A stretch of DNA of 64,000 bases from Jackrogersella multiformis. Taxonomy: Eukaryota > Ascomycota > Sordariomycetes > Xylariales > Hypoxylaceae. A program made the position numbers and the translations under genes. The notes beneath the pieces are model-generated. The model did no database searches. It was not told the DNA's origin and saw only the letters and a list, made by a program, of their open reading frames with translations. Positions within the stretch are counted from its first letter, which is position 1, and the number at the start of each line of letters is the position of its first letter. The stretch spans positions 1,426,001 to 1,490,000 of the forward strand of contig CADCXD010000007.1 in the NCBI GenBank assembly GCA_902806575.1. Reading direction: 5' to 3'. Shown piece by piece: positions 22,201-33,579 of this stretch.

Positions 22201-23822
22201 CTACGAAGAGAACCCCTCGATGCGGCTGCCGAGCCCCCTCTCCGTCGCCAGCCGCACCACCTCGAACCCGACCACCAGGTCCATGAGCCCCAGCCCCACG
22301 CTCTTGTATATGACGTTGCCGGCCGTGAGCCAGCGTGCCAGGTGGTTGTCGTGGGCGGACTGCTGCTGCGACTGTTTCTGCTGGTGTTGTGGCTGTTGTT
22401 GCTGCTGCTGGTGTTGCTGCTGATCGTCTGAAGATACCAGCTGGCTCGAGCTCCGGCGGTGGTGGAAGGGCAGGGATAGACCGCTGCCTCGCCGGCTGGG
22501 GCTGCGCGAGGACGACCGCTTGCTGCCGCTGCCGGACTCGGAGCCGTATACGGTAGACATAGCGGAGCTAGATGAGGCGAGGTCCAGCTTCTCGAGGGAG
22601 TCGCCCATGGAGGACGTTTCCGTCGAGCTGCTCTGCTCTGTGAGGGATTCTAGTTCTTCTTGGGCAAGTCTGTCGATCATGACTAGTTCACCTAGTCTAT
22701 TTTGTGACTGTTAGCTTTGATTCGTGTTTATGATAATACTTATCGAAAGTGCACGAAAGAAGGGACTTACTCGACGAGCTTCTTAGGCTCTAAACCGGCG
22801 TCGATGATCTCGCCTGCCTCTTTCAATGCGCCATCCAGTGTATCCACGACGATGACGCCTCCTTCCGTGGCGTGCTTGTGGTAGTGGAGATGGCCCGGTG
22901 CGTGAATCTTGGTGGCCTGGAGTAGCAACTCATGAGGCAGTTCACGCATATCCGGCTTGTAACTCCCGACCGCCACAATTAGTCTACCTTTCCTACGGCC
23001 CTCATGATTCGTCAGTATGCTCGCGTCGAACAGATCCTCCGTGCTGGGAGTACAGCAGTAGATGACGTCCGCTGCCCTGAGGTGCTCTTTCTGCAGCCTA
23101 TCGTACTCCCCGTACCCGGGGGTGAGGAGACTGAACTGTGCTTGGTCCCATCCCTCGCGCTGCTTGACCTCTTGAGGGATGCCGTATATCTTCTTGAAGG
23201 TATCTCTTGCACTTTCACTGAATCGTCGGTTGATGATGAAGATTTCACGGATGGTATCGCCCCGCAGCATCAGGGCGAGGCGGATGTGCCAGTATGCTTG
23301 CAGGCCCGAGCCAAACACGGCCAAGGTACGAACCGTAGCCCGCTTGGTGAGGAGACATGACGAGGCGAGCGCTGTGCGGAAAGCAGTTAAAGTCTGGGCA
23401 TGTAGGAAACCTATAGGCGATCCTTGGGGTGAGTAAAGGGTCACCGATCCGGTAGGTCTGATGGCAGGTAACGTGGGGTCAGACGATGGTGATGATACAG
23501 TCACAACTATGAGTTCATTAGTCAGTTTCGATATTTTATATTTCATATTAGATAATATAATATTGGATACCTAAAACATACCTTTTACTGCATGGCCAAG
23601 CGCACTATACGATGGCATAAACAATGTGGTCGCACCAGTAATACTAGAATGTACAGACGTCCGTTCGGGTTGGTGGACCACACCATCTGCTATAGACTGT
23701 GTACCGGTTGAGTATTCGTTCAGAGCATTTCTGAGCGTCTCAATGAAGCCTTCAGCCTCTTCAAGACTTAAACTCCCCAACAAACTTCGGATTTGCTCGT
23801 CTGAGAGTACGGTCAAAGACAT
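22201..23822 (-). CDS. Ornithine cyclodeaminase / mu-crystallin family NAD(P)-dependent enzyme
   Basis: Three exons (23822-23582, 23506-22771, 22696-22201) join in phase to give 490 residues. The body shows SVTLYSPQGSPIGFLHAQTL-like text, the dinucleotide-binding motif AVFGSGLQAYWH (~residue 135), INRRFSESA and VGSYKPDMRELP, all typical of the OCD/mu-crystallin/alanine dehydrogenase fold. The C-terminal helix region, IYKSVGLGLMDLVVG, is also typical. Between GELV and this helix there is a Ser/Gln-rich insert of about 90 residues with a run of Gln encoded by CAG/CAA, so the protein is longer than the usual 320-380 residues. Members deaminate ornithine or reduce imines; the substrate here cannot be told. 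The last exon was assigned from the splice sites. Confidence 0.9.
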
Positions 23823-25339
23823 TTGATTCCGGTGAGTCCGGTTTCGGAATTAGCACTTAAGGCAGACAAGATCTTATACCTGTCGGGTTAAGAAGTCGAT
23901 TTGATCCTGGCTTGATACCTTGAGTGGTAGGTAACTGGTAACTGAGTCTAGGCAAGCTGCACGAGTAGGTTTTGACAAACAAAGGTGCCAGGATTAGGTA
24001 GCCACTGACAATATTGGCTTTGACTTGCGTATACTATGTACCATGTAAGGTTAGGTGTCAGAGTGTATACCTAGGCGCCTAGGTAGGTTCTAGATTATTA
24101 GAGAAATCCTTGAGGACAATCTCGAGATTACCTAGTTGTTTGTATCGAAGATCGGACCCTCGGTAAGGCGAGATGAAGGCAAGGCTTGGCCGAACACATA
24201 CTGTACATACAAACGGACACATAATCACCGCCTACCTATACTAGTTGACTAGATAGGTATCATTACGTAGATACTAAAAAAAGGGCATACGCAAAGAGTC
24301 TTTCAAAATGCTATGGATCTTGGCGTTGACACATACTGCCTACTTGGGAGATAGGAGGTATATATTTCTTTACTTTTATCACCCTAAGAAATTCGACACT
24401 ACCTAGGTAGGTATGGAGATGAGATGGTGTCACAAAGATGGTTATAATTAGTACCTACCTCATATGGTAGGTACCTAAGTTGTACGAATTGAAAGAAGTA
24501 AAAGTAAAAGTAAAACACCCGTGTGTACCTCCTCAATGTCTTAACCGTATAGACCTAGGTAGCTGCACCTACCCCACCTGTACTACCTACCTACCTACCT
24601 CCTACCTACCTAGGTAGGTAGGTAGGTAGCTCTCTTGTAGGCTTGCGTGACCACGACCCTTAAGGTCAACTTTAACCAAGAGTGACGTATGAATACAGGA
24701 GGGGTAAGCTTGGCAACTTACGAGAAAATGAATCTAAACTGACAGAAAGCGGCCACGACGATAACTGAACGGGCCAACCAGGAAACTCAATTCCTAATTG
24801 CGGAACGAATAGGGTAGGCACGGAATGAAAAGGGAAGTTATGCAGGATATATGAATCTCCATAGCCTTAGGTTTAGCTTTAGCCTTAGCCTTAGCCGTAC
24901 TTTGAGATATTTGACCAGACCAATAAACAACACCATCACCAATTGCCAAATGCCAGAACACGTCCAGTGTTAAGTGCCAGTGCCAGTGCTATTGCGAACG
25001 CAAACGCAAACGCAATGCATCATCATTCCATTCCATTCCAAGGTATCCGTACCTAGTTATCCATCATACCATCGCCATGTAGTAGACTTTCTCGAAAACG
25101 CCGCCCATTCAAGGGACCTTTGACCTGGAGGTATCGTATCGTAAGGGCCAACTGGTCCGAACTCACACCAAATATCACTCGCCCGCCTGCCGATATGCTC
25201 TTCTGCCGCCGTGGCCGCCGCCGTGGCGTGCCGTGTCATGCCGATATGACCAATTCGAAAACCGAGACACCAACTTTTGTAATAGTCACGCAAGTTTCAA
25301 ACGCCCCTATTTGCCAAGCACTACCGTCGCTCGTTTCCT
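23823..25339. other. Intergenic with dense ACCTAGGT words
   Basis: No gene is seen. ACCTAGGT/ACCTACCT words occur around 24070, 24400, 24555 and 24582-24630. A CCTTAG/TTAGCC hexamer-like run lies at about 24868-24895, and AACGCAAACGCAAACGCAA near 25000. Confidence 0.5.
24582..24630. repeat. ACCT/AGGT tandem and palindromic array
   Basis: A run of CTAC-CTAC units turns into TAGG-TAGG units. 24601-24622 is a perfect 22-bp palindrome centred on CCTAGG. It is the densest example of the family in the window. Confidence 0.85.
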
Positions 25340-26294
25340 TTAGCGAGCTTGCATGGTTCCCTCGCCTTCCGTCTCGAACACCAGCATGGCATGCTTTCCG
25401 CGGACCACTTCGACATCGTCGCTGTTAGCTCCCGGCAGGCCGTAAGGTCCGCCCTTTGCCGTGCCGAGGCCCAAGTCCCGGACGCGGCCCAGGCCGAGGT
25501 CGAACATTGTGCCGTGGACCTGCAGTCCCCTCTCGGCGATGGCGTCCTGGACCGCTGCGTTGCTCATCAGGACGTTGACGCCGGCCTCCACGTTGAGTTC
25601 CGCGATGCGCACGGTGCGCGCCTTATCGTCGTCCATGGCTGCCAGTTCCTCTCTGTGGGCGTTGCGTATGGCTCTCAGTGGCACCAACCACGTGTCCAGG
25701 ACGCCGCCGACGCGGATGTCGCCCGCTGCTACGGCTGCGCCCCCGCACGACGAGTGTCCGCATAGCACGACGTGCTGGACCTTCAGGTGTGCTACCGCGT
25801 ACTCGATCACCGACGCCGTGTTGATGTCAGTCGGTGAGATGATGTTGGCGATGTTGCGATGCACAAACACGTCACCCGGCTGCAGGCCTAGGATGGTCGT
25901 CTCGGGGCACCGTGAGTCGGAGCACCCTATCCATACTGTTTGGTTACATTAGCCGCCTTATCCTTATTTAATCTCGTCATCTCCACCTCATAATGTGATT
26001 CGCAGGGACGAGGATCTCCACCTCACAAAGTCGCACTTAGCAAGGTCTAAGAATACACACTTCCGAGACCGTGCTAGTGTTCTGTTGGGTGGGTCCCCGC
26101 TCGCCTCGCATCTCAACAAAGGACGTGGTAACTCATATATCGATATTATACCAAGGAAACGGGTGAAACATACGGATTGCTGGTGATTGTCCCGAAGCCA
26201 ACTTGGGGAAATAGTCGGGGTTCTGGTGGCTCTTATAACCAGCCCAGGCTTGGTTCGAGGTCAGCGCATAGGCAAAGGCATCTTCTGCGGCCAT
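25340..26294 (-). CDS. Beta-class carbonic anhydrase
   Basis: Two exons (26294-26174 and 25935-25340) separated by a 238-nt intron give 238 residues. The zinc ligands Cys45 (WIGCSDSR), His101 and Cys104 (CGHSSCGG) and the Asp47-Arg49 dyad are present, with HRNIAN after the first motif. It catalyses reversible CO2 hydration, supplying bicarbonate for carboxylations. No N-terminal targeting sequence stands out, so cytosol is likely. The first exon (MAAEDAFAYALTSNQAWAG) matches the usual helix before the zinc site, and its donor GTATGT gives the correct phase, which settles the start at 26294. The C-terminal TMFDLGLGRV matches the family's dimer strand. Confidence 0.95.
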
Positions 26295-29067
26295 TGTAAG
26301 CGAGCGACCTTTCGAAGAGTTACCCTCGCGAATCTCGGGGATCTCGAAAACAAAGAATAAAAATAAATTAAGCGTATTATTCTTGTATATTATGCCGGTT
26401 TCCACCCCCTGTGGATCTAGATCTAGGAGTTGCTTCCTCCTTCTTGGCGGGGTAACTTGATTAAAGGGGGGGATAAGAACGAACAAACGTACGCGGAGAA
26501 GCAGGCATCTCGAAGCTGCGAGCGAGGCCCGGCTGCGCTCTTTTATATGCGACTGGCGGAATATCGCTTGGGATGTTATGTATAATGACCACGGGTGGCA
26601 ACGCAAGATCCCACCCAAACGTGACCGGATGCGGGATTAGGACAATGAGCGAATTAGGAAGTCCCAAGCCCAATCAGACCTGGTTGCTCGCCCACTCTCT
26701 CTTGTCCACAACTACTAGGATCTTTGCTTTGTGCGTTTGCTGAATAATAAACAACTCTGACCGTTTTTTCCTAGCCCTCGGTTGGAAGTTGCGTTGTTGT
26801 TGATGATGCTGCTGCTGCTGCTGCTGCTGCTGGGTCGGTTGATCCCTCGGAGGGGGCCGTGATCGAACGGAGATGGTTGGTAGCACGACGGAGTGCGTGA
26901 GGATGACCAAGGTAAGATAGATATACCGAATCACAAACCACGTCTTTTAGATAGTTTAGGTAGGTAGGTATCGTCCCCCCAGGCGGATCAACGGAGTAAC
27001 TTATACAGATCTACTATGTAGGAGGGAATGAACCAGGAATTAGACACATAGGTAGCACAAGAGATGAGTAGGAAGAGGCTCGGCTCCTTAGGGTACTATG
27101 ATAAAATCCGACGAACTTGGCGTAAGCAACTGACGCAGTAGCAGTAACAGCATCAGCCAGCTCCTGAGGCTTTAATATTACGCACTACACGCTGGGCTCG
27201 AAACCTATCCATCCCATCCTGCCCAGGTTATGTCAGGGTATCAGGGCAGGTATCCTATCTCTTGAGAGATAGGATCGGTCTATCCGGAGTCCGGGGTAAA
27301 GCAACATAACATACCCGACCTATTACTATGTAATCTCGAAGGGAGAGAGAGAGGGGGGGCCCGCCTCAAACCATGGCCAAGCCATATCAAATCTCCTTTA
27401 ACCTTAATACCTTATTTATTCCTCGCCTGGGCAATACCTACATACTTAGCGTACGTACGCAACTAGGCAGTGTTAGATACAGATGCCCAGATATCCGTAT
27501 CTGGTTCCAAATTTGCCCAAGATTTGCCTAGATTCGATAGCGCCGAGCTGAGTCCCTCTCGGCGCCACACCCGTGGTTCCCTCGTCCTTTGCCTCCGCGT
27601 GGGAAAGGCGTGGGGATATGAAACTTGCCTGTCACAGGCCAACCCGCCGCACAGAGGCTAGAGAGATTGATAGGCATAGGCATAGGCATAGGTGGGTTAA
27701 GGTAAGACAGAACAGAACAGCACAAGAACAGACAGCTGCTAGGTGCTATCTACTCGACATGCGTACCTAGCCTATGGTAGCGCGGCGGTGGTGGTGGTGT
27801 AGTGTAGTGTAGTGAATGTACGGCAACATTGGTAAGCTAGCCTAGGCGCACCCACGCAAGCATGTCCGAGCAGCCAATCCCCAGCCCCGGTAGCGACGCA
27901 ATCAACAAGTCCAGCAGCCAATCCGCTCCCAACGTGCTCTCGCTCAGCGAAGGAAATCCATCCCTGCCCCCTCCTTCCCAGGAACCGGACAGGGCTCTGC
28001 GGCATTTGCTTGCCAAAGCGGTGAGAGCCCTACCTAGTATTTTAATAGCACATAGTATTATCAAACGGGCGAATCCTTGTCCGTCTATACACTACATAAC
28101 TGGCCTACATAACCAGATAACATGACATAAAATAAAATAAAATAACATAACTACACCACGTGCACATACCAGGTACCCCTAATATACCTAGGTAATAACT
28201 ATGCCTGTACATATGCCTGCCTCTTTACCAGGCAGCCAGGCATCTAAGATAGATAGGTAGGTTACATTAGAATCTTGGAATCTTGGAATCTCAAACGAGA
28301 TAACCTGGGCATTGAGATGCCTCCTGATCGACTTCACTGAATCTATACTACTAATTGCATGCATATATTACCAAACCATCTACCTACACTACTGAAATAG
28401 ATACACTACCTACTATGTAGTGTAGTTCAGTCTACCTAACCTACCTAATATACCGCCCGGGTGATTTTCCATTTCATACCCTCGCGAAACTCGCTATATG
28501 TGTACATCACTATACCTACCTCTTATCAGCATTTCGAACCGTGCGGCCGGGGAGGAGGAGATGGGCAATGCGAGGGTGCAGACCCAGCGCTCAGGAACGT
28601 TTTCTGTTTGAATGCCCGTTTTGTCCTTCTAGATGGGAATGCAATAACGAGGCGATGCTTGGCCGCTTGGCTCTGCTTGGCTCTCTTGCTTGGCTCGGCT
28701 CGGCTTGACCATCCTCATGCGGCAATTTCTAATTATACCAGGTGCGGACGGTATAAATCAACTACATAGTACAGCTTACTTTGAAACCGAGAAATTCATC
28801 TACTTTAAATAAATACCAAGACATGTTTGTAAGCTGTAAGCCTTGGCCCTATTAATTAGCGTTGGCGTACGGCATAAAAGGACACTTCACGGGGCCGCAT
28901 CTCGCAGGATCGTCTGTCAATCATTGTCACATTGGTCGTCGGTCAAATTCTGGGGATAGAAGTAGGCTGTATGCAAATCCATTTGCTTGGTATTCCCTTT
29001 TACCACCTCCAACGCCTTAACCGTGAGAATCTAGAGAAATCGTGACCCATGACCGTACGCGTAATGT
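26295..29067. other. Long intergenic region with several microsatellites
   Basis: I see no convincing gene. Features are a CTG run (26806-26832), GGCATA copies around 27671-27692, GGTGGTGGTG/TAGTG runs at 27783-27812, an AAAAT run near 28127-28146, and ACCTAGGT words near 26955 and 28175. A Ser/Pro-rich open frame begins at 27862 but has no family match. Confidence 0.5.
26806..26832. repeat. CTG trinucleotide microsatellite
   Basis: Nine consecutive CTG-type triplets lie about 520 bases upstream of the carbonic anhydrase start. No coding frame around them is supported. Confidence 0.8.
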
Positions 29068-30215
29068 TTAGACCTTGATGGCCTGCTCGAGAGCCTTCTT
29101 CTTCTTCTCGGTACGCTTGTTGGCCTTGGCGCCCATGATACCGCCGCCCCACTGTCGTCGGGCGTTCTCAGAGTTGGCAAGATAACCGTCCTTGATGGCG
29201 CTGACAAGCTTGGACAGCTCGCTCTTGTCCTCGGATCGGACTTCCGTGATGGCCAGAACGGCGGAGGTCTATATTTGATTAGCTACGTCGTATGAATTAT
29301 ATGATTTGGCCGATGCATACCTTCTTGTGGATAACAGTTCCGAGACGGGCCTTGCCCTTGATGATGGCATAGGGGACACCCATCTTTCGGCAGAGGGCGG
29401 GGAGAAAGATGACGAGCTCAATGGGGTCGACATCGTTGGGGATCAGGACGAGCGAAGCCTTCTTGTTCTCGATCAGGCCGACAACGTGGTTCAAGCCGAA
29501 CTTGACAGCGTAAGGCTTCTTGCTAACATCCTCCTTCTTCTTGCCCTCCTTGATGGCGGTAGCCTCCTTGACTAGTCGCTCCTTCTTGTCGGCCTTGGAC
29601 TCGGGTCGGTACTTGTTGAGGAGCTTGAATGCCTGGGCGGCAGTGTTGCGATCAAGAACGTGCTGGAACTGGGAGATCGCAGGCGGCACCTTTAGGCGCA
29701 TGTTGATGATCTTGCGCTGGCGCTGAAGACGGACATACTCGGGCCACTTCACCATGCGTGACAAGTTACGCTTCGGCTGGATGTCTTGACCGACACCATA
29801 GTTGCGGGGTCGCTTCTCGATGAGAGGGTTCTAATCAACATGTTCAGCATGTCATCGAGTTTGATTGAGAAGGGAAGGGGATAATTAAACGATATTACTC
29901 ACCTTGGGAGCCTTCTTCGAACCCGCCTTGGAAGCGAAGGGGGCCGGAGCGGCCTTCTTACCGGACTTGGGAGGCTATCATTGAGAAGAAAGACATCAGC
30001 AAATGTATTCCATTGACTGTAGTCTTCCTTGAACTCTAGAGAGATGATCGCGAGTGGCATTTCTGCACACCACGCGAGCATCTCAAGCCAGTTCTTCACC
30101 TGCGTCCGAAGACGACAGGCGGAAACAAAGCAGCTCGGCAAGCGAGCGCCAATAAATCATCATTTGATTGAGTGTGCAAGCACACAAGCAATCCCGAGTA
30201 TCAAAAACTTACCAT
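29068..30215 (-). CDS. RPL8: 60S ribosomal protein eL8 (L8/L7Ae family)
   Basis: Four exons: the ATG alone (30215-30213), then 29974-29903, 29830-29321 and 29268-29068, giving 261 residues. An intron directly after the start codon is common in fungal ribosomal protein genes. The text NPLIEKRPRNYGVGQDIQPKRNLSRMVKWPEY starts the conserved eL8 body (about 10 residues in each stretch match the family), followed by HVLDRNTAAQAFKLLNKYRPE and the L7Ae RNA-binding core ASLVLIPNDVDPIELVIFLP. It binds 25S rRNA in the large subunit. It is transcribed divergently from the tRNA thiolation gene. Lys/Ala-rich ends are normal. Confidence 0.97.
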
Positions 30216-30682
30216 GTTTATCAGTTGGTCGTGTGGTCGTTGTTGAGTGAAAGAAAGTCGACCAAGTTTAAAGGTGTGAAGAGGAAAGAAAGAAATATCA
30301 TGAAAAGTTGCGAACTTGGAAGAGAAAATAAGTTGTGCGTAGGGTTTGGCACTAACAGGTAAAAGATCGGTAAATGGTAAGTATAAGCTAGACTGGAATA
30401 AGACTAGCTCGGGTTACCCCTCCACCCGATGTACTGCTGTATCTTTCTGTTATTTGCCCCACTACAGATTCTTCGTGGAAGACTTCTAGGTTTAAGTAAA
30501 GTTAAGCAAAGAATTGAGTCGACACTAACAAACCTTGAGTTCTCAATTTTTATTTGCTACCTAGGTACCTACTAGGGTGTCTAGATAGCATATCGTATAC
30601 ATTCCTTTATTTTTTCTTCTTTCTATTATTCCATCACTCGTCATACCTACCTAGGTAGCTAGAGAGACGAGAACGTCGAACA
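30216..30682. promoter_or_regulatory. Divergent promoter between eL8 and Ncs6/Ctu1
   Basis: This 467-bp spacer separates the two start codons. It contains one ACCTAGGTACCT element near 30560, another ACCTAGGTAG at about 30648, and T-rich tracts. Sharing of elements is plausible but unproven. Confidence 0.45.
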
Positions 30683-31891
30683 ATGCCACCAGCTCTATGC
30701 GCCCTCTGTAAGACAGAGAGAGCGTTGATTAAGAGGCCCAAAAACCACCAAAAACTGTGCAAGGGTTGCTTCATCGGAATATTCGAAGATGAGATACATC
30801 ACACTATAACATCGTCAAGACTATTCTTCCCAGGGGAAAAAGTGGCCATCGGTGCATCTGGCGGCAAGGATTCAACCGTCCTAGCTTCGGTGCTCAAGAC
30901 CTTAAACGATAGACATAACTACGGGGTCGATTTAGTGCTCCTTAGTATCGATGAGGGCATCAGGGGCTACAGAGATGACTCGCTCGAGACAGTCAAGCGC
31001 AATGCGACTCAGTACGATATGCCACTGAAAATCGTAGGGTACGATGAACTCTATGGCTGGACGATGGACCAAGTCGTCGAGGCTATTGGTAAGAAAGGTA
31101 ACTGTACCTATTGTGGTGTCTTCCGGCGGCAGGCCTTGGACCGGGGAGCGAAGATGTTAGGGATTAAACATGTTGTCACCGGTCACAACGCCGATGATGT
31201 CGCAGAAACTGTTTTGATGAATCTTCTTCGGGGAGACCTACCTCGCTTGTCGAGAAGTACGAGCATAGTCACCGGAAGCGATGCGAGTGAAGTCAAGAGA
31301 AGCAAGCCACTCAAATACTCATACGAGAAGGAGATCGTGCTGTACGCGCATCACAAGAAGCTCGACTATTTCAGTACCGAATGCATCTATAGCCCCGAGG
31401 CCTTTAGGGGGAGCGCTAGAAGTTTGATCAAGAATTTAGAGAAGGTCCGTCCTAGTGCCATATTAGACGTTGTTCGAAGTGGTGAAGATATGGCGAGACT
31501 GGTTCCTGGAGCTACGCAAAGTTCTTGTCGTTGTGATGGGAAGGCTGCGCCCCAACAAGCTCCTGCCGACGAGGACAACATTGGGGGCTGTGGTTCAGCA
31601 AACGGTCGTACCAATGGTGGCGAAATGGCAGCTATGGAAAAACGACTCAGAGAAAACGAGGCCGCCGAGGCCGCAGGGCTCGAAACGGAGATCACAGCTG
31701 CAAAGGTTGAGAGTCAGCGTCGTTACTCGACTAATAGCCAGCTTAAGACAGCGGGCACTACCGTCCCTATAAGAATGAAGCAAAAGCTAGGCACATGCGA
31801 GAAATGCGGTTATATGTCGAGCCAGAAGCTATGTCAGGCTTGCATGCTACTCCAGAGCCTAAATAAGAATCGACCGGAGATTACGATATAA
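30683..31891 (+). CDS. NCS6: Cytoplasmic tRNA 2-thiolation protein 1 (Ncs6/Ctu1)
   Basis: Intronless, 402 residues. It adenylates U34 of tRNA-Lys, -Glu and -Gln for 2-thiolation with sulphur from Urm1 and works with Ncs2. An N-terminal zinc-binding CALC/CKGC set (Cys6, 9, 26, 29) precedes the PP-loop SGGKDST (59-65). Then come CTYCGVFRR with the catalytic-type Cys, GHNADDVAETVLMNLLRGD, and FSTECIYSPEAFRG. A linker of low conservation (~residues 270-360) is followed by the C-terminal zinc motif CEKCGYMSSQKLCQAC. Length is somewhat above yeast Ncs6 because of the linker. Confidence 0.97.
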   Translation: MPPALCALCKTERALIKRPKNHQKLCKGCFIGIFEDEIHHTITSSRLFFPGEKVAIGASGGKDSTVLASVLKTLNDRHNYGVDLVLLSIDEGIRGYRDDSLETVKRNATQYDMPLKIVGYDELYGWTMDQVVEAIGKKGNCTYCGVFRRQALDRGAKMLGIKHVVTGHNADDVAETVLMNLLRGDLPRLSRSTSIVTGSDASEVKRSKPLKYSYEKEIVLYAHHKKLDYFSTECIYSPEAFRGSARSLIKNLEKVRPSAILDVVRSGEDMARLVPGATQSSCRCDGKAAPQQAPADEDNIGGCGSANGRTNGGEMAAMEKRLRENEAAEAAGLETEITAAKVESQRRYSTNSQLKTAGTTVPIRMKQKLGTCEKCGYMSSQKLCQACMLLQSLNKNRPEITI

Positions 31892-33579
31892 ACGTGGATT
31901 GGGTCAGGCGTTTTGGTCTGGGTAGGGCATACTTGGGCATGCTAGAATAGGATTGAGAACCTTGGAAGATACCCCGCATAGAGTGATGGTCAATACACAT
32001 GATGGTAACAAAAAAGATTCAATATCAGGTCCTATATTTTGTAGCTTTTGTACAAGTGGTTATGACCCCCTCGTAAGATGTTGTTTCTTCGTTCCCCCGA
32101 TTCCTCGTTCCTCCGTCTACGTAATGCGCTTCTCAACCTAGACACAATGTAAGTATTATGAACGTGCCATCAGTAGCCAGAGAAAAACATACCCTCCAAG
32201 GGTTGTTTAGCTCGAAGCCTGCTGGGGCTATGGGGGCGTCGCTTTGTCCACGTAGGAATCCGGTTAATCGGCGATCTCGGTTCATCACTAATAGAATCCT
32301 AAATTAGCATTTTCCGACGCCTAGGTGTATCGCATCGTGGATTTGCCGTACTTTGTCTATCCCATTGATCTATCGATCGCCTCTCTCTCTTGCCGCCGTT
32401 GTTCCAGTGCTTGAGTTTCGAAAGCCCTGCGCCGGTGGCACTAAACATCTAGTAGGTCTTAGTATCCAAGTTGTCTGAGATGAGTTTGTCGTCGATTATG
32501 AGTTCGGAGTTCTTACGGCAAGGATGATTCCATATGGAATCAGTGCTTCGAAGGGAACGCCCATTGCGAAGCTATAGGCCTATTAATCGAATAAGAATAA
32601 GTACGATGTTACTGTAAATATCGCAAATGGATGTTAAAGATGGAGAGACCCACGAATGTGTGTTACCAGACCGTCTAGTTTTGATCGCAATTGGTCCTTG
32701 AGAGGGTCAGTTCGCGATATTAATTGATGAGGTCGAGTTCGGTGACCAATGATGTAGTAGGTACACTCAATATTGTGGCCTGAGGTTGAGATTGAGAACA
32801 ATCATGGCTTAGCTTAGGTAAGCTATCTCTAAGCTAGGTATCTCTAAAGTTTACATATGATCTATGAATCTTATCGAAGTGGTCCAAGCTTTATGGTATG
32901 ACCATTGACTGCAGAAGGAGGCTTACATTGTGGAGATTACATAAACAAAATGAACCTTGAAAATCCGCTAACCTTGATGGTTCAACTATGAGCTGACTAA
33001 TTTGTGGGGCTCGGTAGCTGTTGCACCACCAACATTGTTAACTTTGCCCATCCGAAAGATGTCGCGAGGGGAGCTACGAAGTACTCATCTTCAGAAGCCT
33101 CTTTCTTTATTATTTTCTTTATACATCTTTCAAGTCTCTATTTTCCCCGATATACGCGTCGATCACTCCGCCAATTTGCATTTCTCCACCATAATACAAT
33201 AATAATCTACTTAGAACTAGAATTCGGCGCGTCTACAAGCTTCGAAGTTTGCCTAGTAAACTTCCAACCCATAGACTCAAATGTCTTGCGCATCGCCAAT
33301 ACTCAAGCCAAAAGCCATCTTATTTATGTCTATCTCCCACTCTCGATACTCCTAGCTCTCCTCAATCTTTCGCGATAGGTATGCGACAAGACTCTTCATG
33401 ACGCGAAGAGGTGCGACTTGGAGGCTTCGGAACACACTCTCGCCACCATACGTACCTATTCTAAGCGCGACATACCTTTGTCCATACGCAACTATCCTAC
33501 ACCCGAGATCCACGTTCAGCCCACCGATTTCCGTCGATAATTGTTGACCTAGCCCCGCCCGTTGTTTCGATAAAAGGCA
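31892..33579. other. Intergenic and 5' region of the MYST gene
   Basis: No gene is seen. There are only short frames without motifs; the last 300 bases are probably leader of the MYST gene. Confidence 0.5.

Noticed and set aside
27862..28125. Ser/Pro-rich 87-residue frame starting MSEQPIPSPGSD
   Set aside because: The first 50 codons look protein-like and a GTGAGA donor follows, but I could find no continuing exon or family match, so it is not called.
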